This document shows positions 34,749-47,344 of a DNA stretch of 64,000 nucleotides, piece after piece. The position numbers and the translations under genes were made by a program. This DNA is from Argentina anserina (lineage: Eukaryota; Streptophyta; Magnoliopsida; Rosales; Rosaceae): positions 24,738,001 to 24,802,000 of the forward strand of contig NC_065877.1 of NCBI RefSeq assembly GCF_933775445.1. The letters are read 5' to 3'. The notes under the pieces were generated by a model, which did not search any database, was not told the origin of the DNA, and worked only from the letters and a program-made list of their open reading frames with translations. Every line of letters begins with the position of its first letter. Position 1 is the stretch's first letter.

Positions 34749-34931
34749 CTATACATCTCCAAACACAGAACTCTCTTGTTCCTCCAACGAACTGGAACTT
34801 CTCAGAGACTCGGACAACAATACGCTACACCTAGCAACTAAATCTTGCCTCCTCAACCAACTATAACAAAACAATAAAGAAAAGGAAGCCAGGGATAGTC
34901 CTAGCAGAATGAAGAGTGTTAACCTTTCCAT
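34749..34931 (-). CDS. Possible small single-span membrane protein
   Basis: A 60-residue ORF: MERLTLFILLGLSLASFSLL, a strong N-terminal membrane span (about residues 4-26), then a basic stop-transfer WLRRQ and a Ser/Glu-rich tail. No family recognised. It starts at its only ATG. Such ORFs arise by chance in AT-rich DNA, so coding status is uncertain. The nearest feature is the transposon ending at 34677, which would lie in its 3' region. Confidence 0.25.
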   Translation of the reverse strand: MERLTLFILLGLSLASFSLLFCYSWLRRQDLVARCSVLLSESLRSSSSLEEQESSVFGDV

Positions 34932-37841
34932 GAGAAACTACCCATGCTATGGTATCAAAAAAAAAACTACCCATGCTATCAATTGCACCATTGATATTGC
35001 AAGAAATGGTAAAGAAAATATGTCCAGTAATTCCTAGTAACTACTCCACCCTACACATTCTTTTACCCAGCCTATTGGAATAAATGGAACGCTTTCTAGC
35101 ATATAGAATAATGATTAAGCTCCTTCATTGCTCTGGATTATCACACAATTCCACAGCAGGATAAGAAAAAGAAAATATGATATGATATGGAGATAAATGA
35201 AAAGACAAGGAGAAAAAACTATAGAAGCATTTTCCAAGTAAGGCACTCAGCCCAAAACACATCCATTTTCCAATTGCCCGCCAAAACAGAACCACTTAAC
35301 AAAACAATCAAGTTCTTAATCAGATCTGTCCACAGACACCAACTAGAGCCTCTGGACACAACACCCTAGTCTCACGGTCTCACCCGTCTTCTTGCAGATT
35401 ATAAATACTTGAGACCGGTCTTCCTGGTTTTCCAGAGAGTGGAAAGCAATTGGTGGAGGGCTTCCTCTGATTCTAAGGCTGATAACTTGTGCAATTGCAG
35501 GTACAGCGTCTCTTCCACCACCTCCATTTTCGCTCAATTTTTTTCCCTCTGCACTGATACGACAGACCAAAGTAGTCGATTTAAAGTTTGGTTCTTTCAA
35601 TATTTTGAGCTTACCCGTTTAAGTCCAGAGGCCAGAGCTGAGTTTTGTTTTTACATAAAGAGTAAAACTAAAAATAAATTGAAGTCTAAAACTCCAAAAC
35701 TAAATATGTAAAAATGGCTTCATAAGAAGTATGATTCATACTCTCCGTCAGTCTGGTTTAATTGTGCTCTTTTTTTTTCCCCAGCAATCTATTTGAATCA
35801 GCTGAGAAGGAGAGACCAGATCGTTTGTTCTTTTGTATTTTTTGTTGTCATTGTTGTATGGGAAAAAAATGAAATCCTGTGACACTTTAGTTGAACTCGT
35901 TCGTAACCACGTCCAAATTCAATTTTGATGAGTGAAATCACGTGTAAAGTATGTATATATGCACACAAATATACACGTACATTTTGGTGCCAGCGTACTC
36001 TAAGCAGCAGTGATCGGTCACACATTATTCTTATTCCGAAAAACAGTAATCCTACGTTTTGGCCCTCACCAATAATGTATCTTCCATACTGGTATGCATG
36101 AGACGTTATCCTTCGTTAAGAACCTGTTAATGAGTTGAGAGTTCTTATCCCAAACAGTTCTGCCACTTTCAAGGTCCTAAATGCTTCATACGCTCCAAGA
36201 AGATTGGGATATACTGATACCGACATTCTTATCTGGATAGACTCTTCAAGCAAGGACCTCAATGATCGTCGATCATTTCAAAAGCTTCAATGGTTGAGTC
36301 TCTATCATATAAGAAACAATTCTCTTTATTTCTCTGTTCATATATGGAGCTACTGTGCAATGCTAAAGCGACCCCTTCTGGTTGCATTATGCAGTATCAG
36401 CAACAAGTTGCCAATACGTCGGTAGAAGGACTTCGACATGTGAAAAACTAACAAAACACTTGTTCTCTAGATCTAGCTTAGCTAGACACTATTTCACCAT
36501 TCTTTTAAATATGTTTCTTATAGACAGAATTGTATATGTCCGGACACAAGATTTGGCTTCCCAGAAATGATGCAGTTACATGCAGAAAATCCTAGAATTC
36601 CTATACATGGTGTGTGTAAACTCAATCTCTAGGGTAAGCAGGTCTCACTGTAATCCTCAAGTTTCACATGTGTTCTCCATGGATGTGTGGTCTAGCTTCC
36701 CCCTCAAGTTTCACATATATTTTGTGCAGAAATTTCAGCTGGATCATGCTTCTTGGAGCTCATCTACATCAATGGCTTACCTAATTAAACCTATAGTACT
36801 ATGACAAATCAGATTTTTGAAAGGAATACTGGGGGACATTTTGAATCTCCTTTTCCTTTTTCTTTTTGGCCAACATATTAATTGAATCTGTATAACTGGA
36901 TAGGGTTTGATTAGCTTATCTAGACTGAAAATTGTGCTCATTCTTTGGAAAATTGTGTGCTAGGCAATTGAACCCTACAGGTGATGAAGCACTATCAAAT
37001 GTTAAATTGAATAGAAAATAAAAAATAAAACAAAAGTGTGGGATATCGATGAAGAGATTGTAGCTATCGATCAATATCAGAAACCCTACATGGTATATTG
37101 GTATATATACGCTTCTGAGTTCTAAGTTATTGGAGGTCACATCTTCATCGATCATGGCCTTACTACTGTGAGTCAAATAAAACAGCCGTTGGAGCATTAG
37201 TTTTGTAGTTTGATGGCCTTGTGCTCCGGGGTCTATCTGTTGTACAAGGATGTATTTGTTACAACTAATTAAATAAAATTATCATATTAATAACAATATA
37301 TAATATAATGAATTAAATGAAAGAAGGTTTTTATCAGCTACACCGGAAAAATTATATGTCCCATTAGAAGATTAAATAATTTTGCAACTAAATATCCTAA
37401 GTAATGTGACCGACTCAAAATTAAGCAATATTTTGGGTCATAAAACCCCAATCGAGCCAAAACCACACCGCCCAGCTATCATGAGCCACAAAGTTGGCCC
37501 ATTTAGCCTTAAGAAAAGGGTCAAGATTTGTTGACGGCCAGTTGTCGCCGTCACACCCGCCGCCACAAATCCGTCCCCGGCAAAGAAATCGTCGTCTGGA
37601 GCCATCGCCCTAGAGATGTCAATCATAGCCAACAACCCAAAAGATACGGCATCACCAAACCTAAAACTAGTGGGAATAAACCCCCACCACCACCAAACAC
37701 AAACAAATCAGATCAAAGACCAAATACCTGATCTTGATTGAAAAAACTTCCACTGAAAAGAGAACAATTCAGCCAATTCTCTTGACAACCAAAGAAACAC
37801 CGAGCCCAAGATCGGACTCGTGCGACCCCGATGCACCACGA
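34932..37841. other. Intergenic DNA
   Basis: About 2.9 kb with no supportable gene. Short ORFs on both strands lack domains. The GC-richer part from about 37.44 kb continues to the right of the hAT-like insertion (to about 38.72 kb) and seems to be one older sequence split by it; read on the minus strand it starts with a long (TC)n run, as some plant LINE leaders do. Confidence 0.5.
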
Positions 37842-38480
37842 CGTAGGGGTGTAAATGAGCCGAGCCGAACTGAATATTAGATTGTTCATGTTTGGCTCGT
37901 TTTTATTCGATCGAGCTCGAACCAGGCTAAAATTTAATTTTTGTGCTTTTTGTTCAAGTTCGGCTCGGCTTGAAAAAACTCGAGCTGGGCTCGGCCGATT
38001 TGAATCATATAAATTTAAAATTTTAAAATTAATAAATTCAAAATAAAATTCAAAATATAATGTCATAGCATCACAGAAAAACCTTTTTATTTATAATAAA
38101 TTAAAAATAACAAATCAAAATCGTTATTTAACTTAAAGTCTTTAACTAATGAGTATAGAAATGAGTATTTCAACTCTTTCGAAAAAATATATTTTTAATA
38201 TTATTTCTCATATAAAAATTATACTTTATATATACTATAAAAGTTAATAAGTCAAGCTCAATTAATAAATGAGCCGAGCTTTTAACAAGTCTGAGCTACC
38301 TCACAAGCTAAACGAGTCAAACAAGCCGAATACATGTTGTTTAAGTTCGGCTCATTTCCGAGGTCGGGCTTAATATTGAGCTCAAACTCGACTCAATTAA
38401 CTTTACGAGCTCAAGCCGAACGGGCTAAAAGTGAGCCGAACGCGAGTCGAATACGAGCGGCTCGAGTTTATTTATCCTAC
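37842..38480. mobile_element. hAT-like non-autonomous element, copy 1
   Basis: It starts taggggtgtaaatgagccga and ends, inverted, with gtaggataaataaactcgag. The interior is full of gagctcgagc and ggctcg motifs. The possible 8-bp target duplication is caccacga / caccacaa (37834-37841 and 38481-38488), 7 of 8 matching, so the boundary could shift by two bases. The same family recurs at 53377-54041, and both copies have a similar AT-rich core. No transposase. Confidence 0.75.
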
Positions 38481-38719
38481 CACCACAAGCAAGACGACAA
38501 CCATAAGCAAAGAAAATTGCAGACCTTGCCACCATTCGCCACAGCTGCAAATCAGAGTTGCAAATCAGGCCACCAACAAAAGCCCAAAGGCAAAGAGATT
38601 CAGACATCGACGAAAAACCTCACCGTCATCCCGGAGCAGCCAACAAAGAAAAGCGAGAGCCCTCTTTGTGACTGAAGGTTCACAGCTGAGCCAAAGTCGC
38701 CGCCTTGCACCTCCTCTTT

Positions 38720-39232
<513 letters not shown>

Positions 39233-39984
39233 GGTCATCTCCAACTTAAAAGGCTAAAAAACTTCTATGACTAAAATGTTAGCCCTGAAAAATTGTACTA
39301 TTCATCGATGTATCGTTAAACGTCACTAACCCATAAGGCTTAAAATTTAGCCATAAATTATATTTTAAAATTGAGGTTGTTATTATATGTTTCAGTATTT
39401 TGATTTTGTATTAGATTCTTATTTCTAGTAAATAAGTTTTTTTCATAATTAAGAAATTAGTTCCAACATTTTAATTATATATTTTAATTAAAATTATAAT
39501 TGACTCTCACTCCTTTCATTCAACTATATTTGACGTGATAGTATATATTTAAAAAATAATAATAAGAAATGAAGTGATGACTTCGCAAATTCGATCTACC
39601 TCTTATGTCGAATAATTTAAAGGCAAGAATGATCAATCAATTGTATTAATCATCAAAATAAAAATTAATTATACTAATAAATATAAATAAAAATTAATTA
39701 TACCAATCAATAAAAAATAAAATTAATTGTATAAATCATCAAAATTAAAGTTAATAGTATTAATAAAAATTATAATTAAATTAGATGTAATTGATAAAAT
39801 GTGTGGATTTATTGAATAAACAAATGATATTTGTTGTCCACTCAAATGGCTAAAATGTTTTAGTATTTAATATTGTCTTTTAGCCCTGTTAATTTAACCA
39901 TTTAGCCTTAAGTAGATGAGTTGGAGATGATTATGGCTAAAATTTAACCATTTAGCCCTTAACCATAATGGGTCGGAGATGACC
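39233..39984. mobile_element. Harbinger/Tourist-like MITE
   Basis: The ends ggtcatctccaact and (inverted) ggtcatctccgacc are flanked by TAA on both sides (39230-39232 and 39985-39987). Subterminal tggctaaa / tttagcc motifs repeat in both arms. 752 bp, AT-rich, no ORF. Confidence 0.82.
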
Positions 39985-40647
39985 TAAGCACTCAGATAAG
40001 AAAAACTTCAACTAGACCATAATCAGTTTTTTTAAGAGAAAAAATAAAGTTATAACGAGGTGCCTGACATAGTATCGGACAAAAAGCCATATTAGCTGAA
40101 GGAGGAATTCAATTACTCCAAAGCATAATCTATTACACGGTACTAACAAGTGACTTTCAAAAAAATCCTTACATTATTGAAGATACGAGTACAACATGTG
40201 GATCTTATCCACACTCGCGAGCTACGTAAGAACTGAACCTTGAAAGACTAGCTTGAAGACTTAAGCAACCATAAGCAATCTTTAGTGGTTAACTGGTTAT
40301 CAAGATTGATTTGAGGGACCAAGTTTTGTTCTCACTAATTAAAGTTGTGTGAACCTTTTTACTAGCGTGGGGAGCAACTGGGACACCATAATTCATGCTC
40401 AGCCAATTAATATCCTACACCTCGTGATAATAACATCATTTCATCAAACCAAAACCATAGTTTCCATTAATTAGATGTTTAAAAAATGTATTAGAGGTTA
40501 TTTTTCATGAATTGGTGTAATTATATATGTATATAACTAGTGTACCTTTTGGTTTGAAGTTGTCCAAACACATAGTTGATATTCTAAATACATTTTCTCT
40601 TCCTTTATTACATACATATATATATATAGCGTTTTTGGTTACTGATG
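39985..40647. other. Intergenic DNA
   Basis: AT-rich spacer with no recognised gene. It ends in a short TA run at about 40616-40628, next to the large palindrome. Confidence 0.5.
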
Positions 40648-40974
40648 TCCGAACTATCTGAATTCGGTCATTCCGGTCACCGGCGACGCGCAACGACGTC
40701 ACCGATAAACACATCCCCACTCTCCTCCTCCCGGCACTCCTCTCTGTGCCGACCAGAGCTCCAATGTCAGCCTCCTCCTCACGGAATCTACATATTTCTA
40801 GAAAAATCAAGTTTTCTGAGAAATTTCCAGAAATCTGCAAATTCCGGGAGGAGTAGGCTGGAGCTCCGGTTGACACATGGAGGAGCTTCGGGAGAAGGGA
40901 AGTGCGGCTGTGCTGGTTAGCACCGTTGTTGCGCGTTGCCAGTGGCCGGAATGACCGAATCTGGATGGTCCGAA
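40648..40974. repeat. 327-bp near-palindrome (fold-back hairpin)
   Basis: The left arm tccgaactatctgaattcgg, continuing with tcattccggtcaccggcgac and gcgcaacgacg, is matched by the reverse complement of the right arm, tcggaccatccagattcgg followed by tcattccggccactggcaac and gcgcaacaacg. Complementarity continues inward through ccagagctcca / ccggagctcca, tcctcacggaat / tcctcccggaat and atttctagaaaa / atttctggaaa to a centre of only a few bases near 40811. A transcript from either strand would form one long imperfect hairpin. No transposon family recognised; much more GC-rich than its flanks. Confidence 0.85.
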
Positions 40975-42898
40975 CCTCCGGAACTGAGATTTATATATAT
41001 TATCGTCTGGAACTATCGTACTCGATCTGAAAGTTTCTAAACTCATACGATAATCTCTCAGTGCATATGCGTAATGATCTAACTATGTAGTGTTTACTGT
41101 TTAGAAACTTCCACGCCATATATTTCATTACATTACAATAAAATTGGCATGCAGTTTCGAATACCATATTATGCATGCAGTAGCATTACGATCTTCACTA
41201 TCAAATGCAAAATCTGGAATCGACTGAAACATAACCAGCATTGCAAGTTTGCAACACTACTATATGGGGGCGATTGCGATTTGCGAGGATAGTGGTTGTA
41301 TGCCTTTGGCTCGTATATTATGTTCTGAGCTTTGTTTCAACTCTCTTACTCATCTAGTGCAAATAGAGTAATAGTGATGGTTGGTATAGAGATTGCGGTT
41401 GGGTCCTTTTTTTCACGATTTATTCAACTTTACAACCTGTGTGGAATAGACTAAACTTTGCACTGGCCAAGTGGTTTCGTGTTTATCATGGCCGGTCATA
41501 TCTACGTACCATGCAGGATCAACTACAGCGTAGTTCAAATTCGGCGTCCACGCTCATGACATGTCAAGCTCGAGAAGCTCTTTTAAAGTCTTGCATGTCA
41601 AGGTCCTATCCAAGTTTTCTCCATGTTGATTTAGCGCAGGAGTCGTATGAAAGTGTTCGGATCTCAGTTTTAATTTATACTTCATGTTAATAGAGTTCCA
41701 AGACTCATATTTTTGTTTGTCAAGATAGTAAGGTTTCCTAGACGATGACATTTTCCATCACATATTTCATATTTGAAGAGTGATCTAGTGACTACCCTAT
41801 ACAATTCTGCTTTTTTAAGAACTCAAATTAAGTAAGAGTTAAAAAAAAACTGAAATCATGAGAAGCTAGCTAAGGTAATACCTCACTAGTACCTCTCGTA
41901 TCGAATTTGCATCTCAATCAAGCGTGGACAACCTACCTAGCTATACCATAGCTAGATCCCATAGTATTAGTAGCCAGACTATGCATATCTAAAATTTGAT
42001 TCCAAACGTTTTCGATGCTTCTACTATCATTGCATGAAGCCATGAATGGGGATTTTCTTTTAGCTTAGAAGATCATAAACACAAGTTTTGACTAGAATTA
42101 GCACGTTCATTATACTTGTCATCTTGTTGGTTCATACATCTAATATAATTAACTAAATGGGTGGCATTAATATAGATTAAAAATAAAGAGGATTTGATTC
42201 TAAGCTTGCTTATGAGACCAGGATTTTGATTTTGTGTGAACCCAATTGGTAGTTATGATTTTACCTATCCTCCAAGATGTGATAGCATCTTTTATGTGGG
42301 GATTATGCGCAGTGCGTGTAAACTTTGAAGAGTAAACAATTAGATCTGATTAAAAAGGTATATGCTAATCTTATTAGTTTGGTTTTAATATTAGAACCTC
42401 AAAGTTCAACTTTGAGATTATGATATTGAGGAAGCAGCCCTTTGTATTAGTCTCTAGGAAAATGAAGTGAAAGAGAATAATGTGTACGGTGTACCTACCA
42501 ATCGCTGATAGCCAAATCCAGAGTGCAAGTATGGGTGGCCGCTTAGGGCGGCTCTTCAAATTCATACAAATGCAATGTACATATTCTTATAAAGTAACTA
42601 GATTTGCATGATTAATTACTCTTGTTTCCCAACATCAAAAGCTACATAACACAATTGGAAAGCAAATTTCTAGTTTGTTTTCATTAACGAAGTCCGATCA
42701 CTTTCTCAAAATACTAAATGTAAAATAAAACATCCTTAAACTGAAATGTCTGGAACTCGAGAGCTCTACGTACTAATATTGCTATCTCTTCTTTTTCAAG
42801 AGTTGGATTACACACATTACTTTGACCAATCATACACGTTTAATCGACCAGCTCGTCCGATAGTTTACTTTATCATAGTAAATTCAAGTTTTCAACTA
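40975..42898. other. Intergenic DNA
   Basis: About 1.9 kb with only short ORFs that lack recognisable domains. No RNA gene or element ends identified. Confidence 0.5.
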
Positions 42899-44002
42899 GG
42901 GAAATTTTTATAAACAATACACCAAAAATAGCCCACTATTAAGATAGCCCCTTCATGTTTGAAATCTACAATTTTAGTACATGACCTTTATAATTCTAAT
43001 TAATATCTACACATACCGTCACAAACGGCGTCAATGTTTTTTATTCCAGCTCAATTTGAAGGGATAAAACAGTCTATTCAAGAATAGATTGAAGAGAACA
43101 AAGGAAAAAAAATTACAGTATGATTCCGGCAAATCGACCAAAACCCAAAAGAATACAAAGTAGATTGAGCTTTCTTCTTCTTCCCTTTAGAGTCGCCTTG
43201 GTGGTTGACATTATTGTTCTTCTTCTTGGTCGACTCTTGGAAGTCGGGGCGGTTTGTTGTGACAGGAGGAGGAGGGTTTTGCTGGTTTCAGCTTCGGTTC
43301 AGGCTATTGGTGCTGCTCTGGGTCGAGCATGGTACTCGCTGCGATAGTGGCGGTTGGGGTGAGAGTAGAGATCGGCTTGCGCTTGTTGGGATGCGGGTCG
43401 TATTCTTTCATTGCGGCGGTGAGAGCGGCGGAGGGTTTGACAGTTTTTCTTCTTCGTTGTCGTCATTCATGTATAGGGATTAGAGGTTGTTCATGGGTGA
43501 GAATTAATTTATAGATTCTCAATGGAATGTTGATTGGCACGGAATGGTTGGGAAGAAGAAGACACTTCTTCAATGGAGTCGCTTAATGGCGTGGGGGTTG
43601 AGTGCGGGCTATATATAGTTTGATATGTTGTAGCAAGTCTGGTTTATGTGGATAACTAAAGGAAAATTATAGGTAGTTAGATAGCTGATGGATTTTATAT
43701 GAAAGGCTCCACCTTTACAAATTCCAAAGATGAGTAAAAATGAAGCCAGTCTCTAGAAAAATTGCCCAGCAATCTGCAACCAAATGCATCGAAGCAGAAC
43801 TCCATATGCAATAGAGGAGAGTAAACTACTATATTATCCCTAGTAAAAACAGTAACTACATAGGAGTAACGGTGTTGGTAACGGGGTGTATAGGTTTTGA
43901 TTAAACATTTGAAAGTCATGTACCTAAGTTAATGATTTGCAACATTAAAACATTGATATTAATAATGGGCTATACTTCATGTACTCCTGTCAAAATTTTC
44001 CC
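42899..44002. mobile_element. Non-autonomous Mutator-like element carrying a GC-rich insert
   Basis: A perfect 9-bp duplication, tttcaacta, flanks it (42890-42898 and 44003-44011). The terminal inverted repeats run about 180 bp: gggaaatttttataaacaat on the left against gggaaaattttgacaggagt on the right (reverse complement), then tagcccactattaa / tagcccattattaa and tagtacatgacc / aggtacatgac. The interior 43110-43520 is GC-rich with overlapping ORFs in all plus frames. It might be a captured host fragment (Pack-MULE style), but I do not recognise it. Confidence 0.85.
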
Positions 44003-44011
44003 TTTCAACTA

Positions 44012-44829
44012 ACGAAATTTCGTAAGTCCGTTCTTCGAAACAACAATGACTGGTGTTAGTTTCTTGAGTCCAGCATGCAACTATTAATCACACAAACACA
44101 AGACATCGTGGAATCGAACTATAGCCGAGCACAAGAGACGCTATTTTTACTCGTGGTTTGCCTGAAAATAATAGTTGGTCCTAAAATTATTTGATAAATA
44201 CATTATTTTTCTTTATGAATCAACGCCGCAAATTTTCGTATAATTAGAAATAAATACAAAATAACATGAACATATTGACATTTACATTCTTAGTACATCA
44301 ATTAATTGAAAACAATCGGCAAAGTAATGAAACGGAAGTAGAAAAACACTTTTTATGTTAGTATTTCTGAACAAGTGAGCCCTAATTAAGTTTGAAATTG
44401 ATTCTAAAAGAACCTATTTCACCAAGTAGTGCTAATTTTTCGTAAGCTTCATTATGGTGTTCGTCAGTTCTTGTACTAATTCGGACCTTCAGCATTGTCT
44501 TCGTCAATGTCACTTCTTTTTTAACACTCACTGCTAAACGGCCACCGTTATTTGGTTTACCGCGCCTTTGTCACCATGTGTCCATGGTACAATGATGAGC
44601 GTTTACTTCCGTCAACGCCAGGAGGAGAACGCCGTTTTGTCCCCTAACTGCCGTATATGCTGATGTGGGCAGGTTCTGAGCCGTGTGATTATCTTTGTAC
44701 AGTGTCATTTTCTCTTTGCACGCGTTCCGTTTTTGGACACCTAATTATTACAGCAGATACGGGCGTGGTAAAAGGAAAGATTCACCCATCACTTGACTGC
44801 ATTGTCTGAATCTGACAATAATTGATTAA
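44012..44829. other. Intergenic DNA
   Basis: No gene recognised between two terminal-inverted-repeat elements. Confidence 0.5.
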
Positions 44830-44837
44830 TTGTCTTA

Positions 44838-45143
44838 GAAAAAATTATTCTAGCGCCACAACATACGGTAGATTCATCACTGCAATCGTACGTGTTAGGT
44901 CATATTATATTATCACGTCAATAATTACAATAATTATAAAATATCATTTTTAAATGAAAAGATAATTTAATTCTTATTAATTCAACGGTTATAGGTTATT
45001 ATAAAATTTTTGTAATTCTTATTTATATTATTTATTATTTTCAAAATTCTTTTCAAAATGTAATAAAAAAATTCGATATTTACAAAGTATACTTGAAATA
45101 TATAAATATATATATTTTATATGTATATAGATGTGTGTGCGTG

Positions 45144-45176
<33 letters not shown>

Positions 45177-45775
45177 GGGGGGGAGCCTATATGGTAATTG
45201 TATTAACTATTAATCATAAATGTAAATAAATTAAATATTAGAAAGTCATGAATCATAAATATGATATTAATTAAGATATGTATACTCTAGGAAAAATAAC
45301 ATTTGTTACCTTACATATCCCCTTAAATCAATTATACCCTAATAAAAGAATATTTCTTTAAAAAAAATCAAAATAATCTTACCAAAAGTGTTCATCTAAA
45401 TAAATGTTGTAAGGTAACTAAATCGTTTGAAATTTAAAAATAAATAAATAAGGTATCCAACTTATATATCTCTATGAAAATATTTCATTAAGAAAAACGA
45501 AAATATTTTCTAATTTAATAATCATAATGAATAAATTAAATGTCGTATATATCGCATGTCATAATTATATTTTAGAAGCATTATTCTGATGAAAAAAAAT
45601 GATAAAAAGAAAAAAATAATTTTATAATAATTTAGAAATGTTGGATTAACAATGATATGATTATGTTTTTATTTAAAAATGACATTTTGTGATTATTGTA
45701 ATTACTGACATAACAATGCGACGTGACATGCCACGTAAGATTGCGTCGTCATATTATGGCGCTCTAACATTTCTC
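44838..45775. mobile_element. Terminal-inverted-repeat element with 8-bp TSD
   Basis: The flanks ttgtctta (44830-44837) and ttgtccta (45776-45783) match at 7 of 8. The inverted arms of about 130 bp share attctagcgccacaacata / atgttagagcgccataatat, then gtcaataattacaataatta / gtcagtaattacaataatca. The interior is very AT-rich and includes a TA-TG-G microsatellite. The 8-bp target fits hAT, though the long arms look Mutator-like. No ORF. Confidence 0.75.
45143..45184. repeat. (TA)n(TG)n(G)n compound microsatellite
   Basis: A TA run passes into a TG run and then a run of about 9 G, within the terminal-inverted-repeat element. Confidence 0.9.
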
Positions 45776-45783
45776 TTGTCCTA

Positions 45784-47344
45784 AATTTTAATTGTAAAAA
45801 TTAGAAAGTCAAGTCATGAAATTGAAACTGGTTAGTGTATGTCATGATATATGATATTTTACCGTGCAAATGCACATCGTTGCTCTAAATTTATGTCTGA
45901 TAGATAACGATTCATAATATATAGTCTACGATATTAGGTATTTGACATAATAGTTTTGAAGCCTTACTGAATTCAAACATACATTTCAAGAGCTAGAGAT
46001 AAATTTTGTCGCTAATACCATATTGTCAAGCTCGCAAGCTGGAAATGAGTTTCTTCCCTTCATTTAGCTCATGCTTTGATCTCCACGGTGTAAGTTGCAG
46101 GGTAAATTTCTTCTTGTAAACTTTTTGTTTTTTCATGAAAAAAAGAAGAAGGGCATTTAGGCTTTGAAGCTTAAAAATCTAAAGTAACTCCTCCATAAGC
46201 ACACATTACAAATAATCTACAATGACAAAAATGAGGGAAGAAAGGAATGCAATGATAATTGATAATTGAAATTTGTGAGTAGAAACCAAAAGACAGGAGT
46301 GCAATATTTGTCCAATCCCTTTCCCTTTCCCTTTCCCTGTTGTGTATTCTGCAGTGTACAATCCCATTCCGTGCAAACAGAGTGTCTTTTTCTAACCTGC
46401 GCCGTGGGGGTGGGCTCCCTTTACTGGGACTTGTTTCTTTGAGCAATTTGGGAACAGTTTCTAAAAGGTTGCCGGAGAATACGCAGTGTTTTGTCGGTGG
46501 TATCCCCTCTTTTCTCCATTATAAAACTCCAAACCCTTTTTTTTATACTTGTATCATGTATGTATTCTTTGTCATTTTTATATGAAATTTATACCTTAAA
46601 TCAGTTTAATGTGCTTTAAAACTGATTATGCTAGCTTGCCATTCTCAGTGGATTAAGGTCATATAAAACCCAGTGTAGTCGTTTTCTTGGTATTTGATAT
46701 TTGCCATAGATCAAGATGAACATGTATTATGGACTAATTGGCAGTATATGTGACTATTTAATTAGCTTGTTTCAAGTATGGATAATAAGAGTGTAGTTGT
46801 TATCAAAGACTTATAAGGCTTTCCCATAAACGATAATATGACGTCAACGTAGAGTGACTCATAAGTTTCTTGTGTTTCAGTTTGAAAGAATAAGAAAATT
46901 GATTGAAGTGATCGACTAAGATTTGTATATTGATTGATCAGGAGATTTCTAATTGCTGAAGATTATAGCTTTAGATACAACTTTGTATAATTCGGGAAGT
47001 ATTTAGGAAAATTAGTAAGGTAATTTGGTATTAGAGGTCAATTAAAGGCTTAAAGATAGCTTTTTAATTGTTAAACCATGTAGACATGCTTTCATCATTG
47101 CCGCAAACCTGCAATAAAGAAAAAGCTCATGAGTTTCTGATAAAATGCAAAGAAAAGCAGAGAAAATAATGCAGCTATAGAAAGGCTACAGAAGCTTCCT
47201 CTCTGCATCAAAACATAACCAAGCCCTTTAGAACTTAACCAGACTCTGCCTAGTTCTCTCTCTCTCTCTCTCTCTCTCTTGAAGTTCTTTCAACTCATTC
47301 AGTTTCTAGTCAATCTACTGTCATCTCTTGAGCTCCAAACCTTG
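45784..47344. other. Upstream region and leader of the Aux/IAA gene
   Basis: Holds a pyrimidine-rich stretch with repeated ccctttc units near 46315-46340 and, just before the ATG, a (CT)n run (47255-47279) typical of plant 5' leaders. I cannot place the transcription start. Auxin-response TGTCTC-type sites were not examined base by base. Confidence 0.45.
47255..47279 (+). repeat. (CT)n tract in the Aux/IAA leader
   Basis: About 12 CT units ending 65 bp before the start codon. Likely part of the 5' untranslated region. Confidence 0.85.

Noticed and set aside
47279..47344. Upstream extension of the Aux/IAA frame
   Set aside because: It opens with TTG, not ATG, follows directly on the CT leader repeat, and the family's proteins start at the later MSVPLEHDY.
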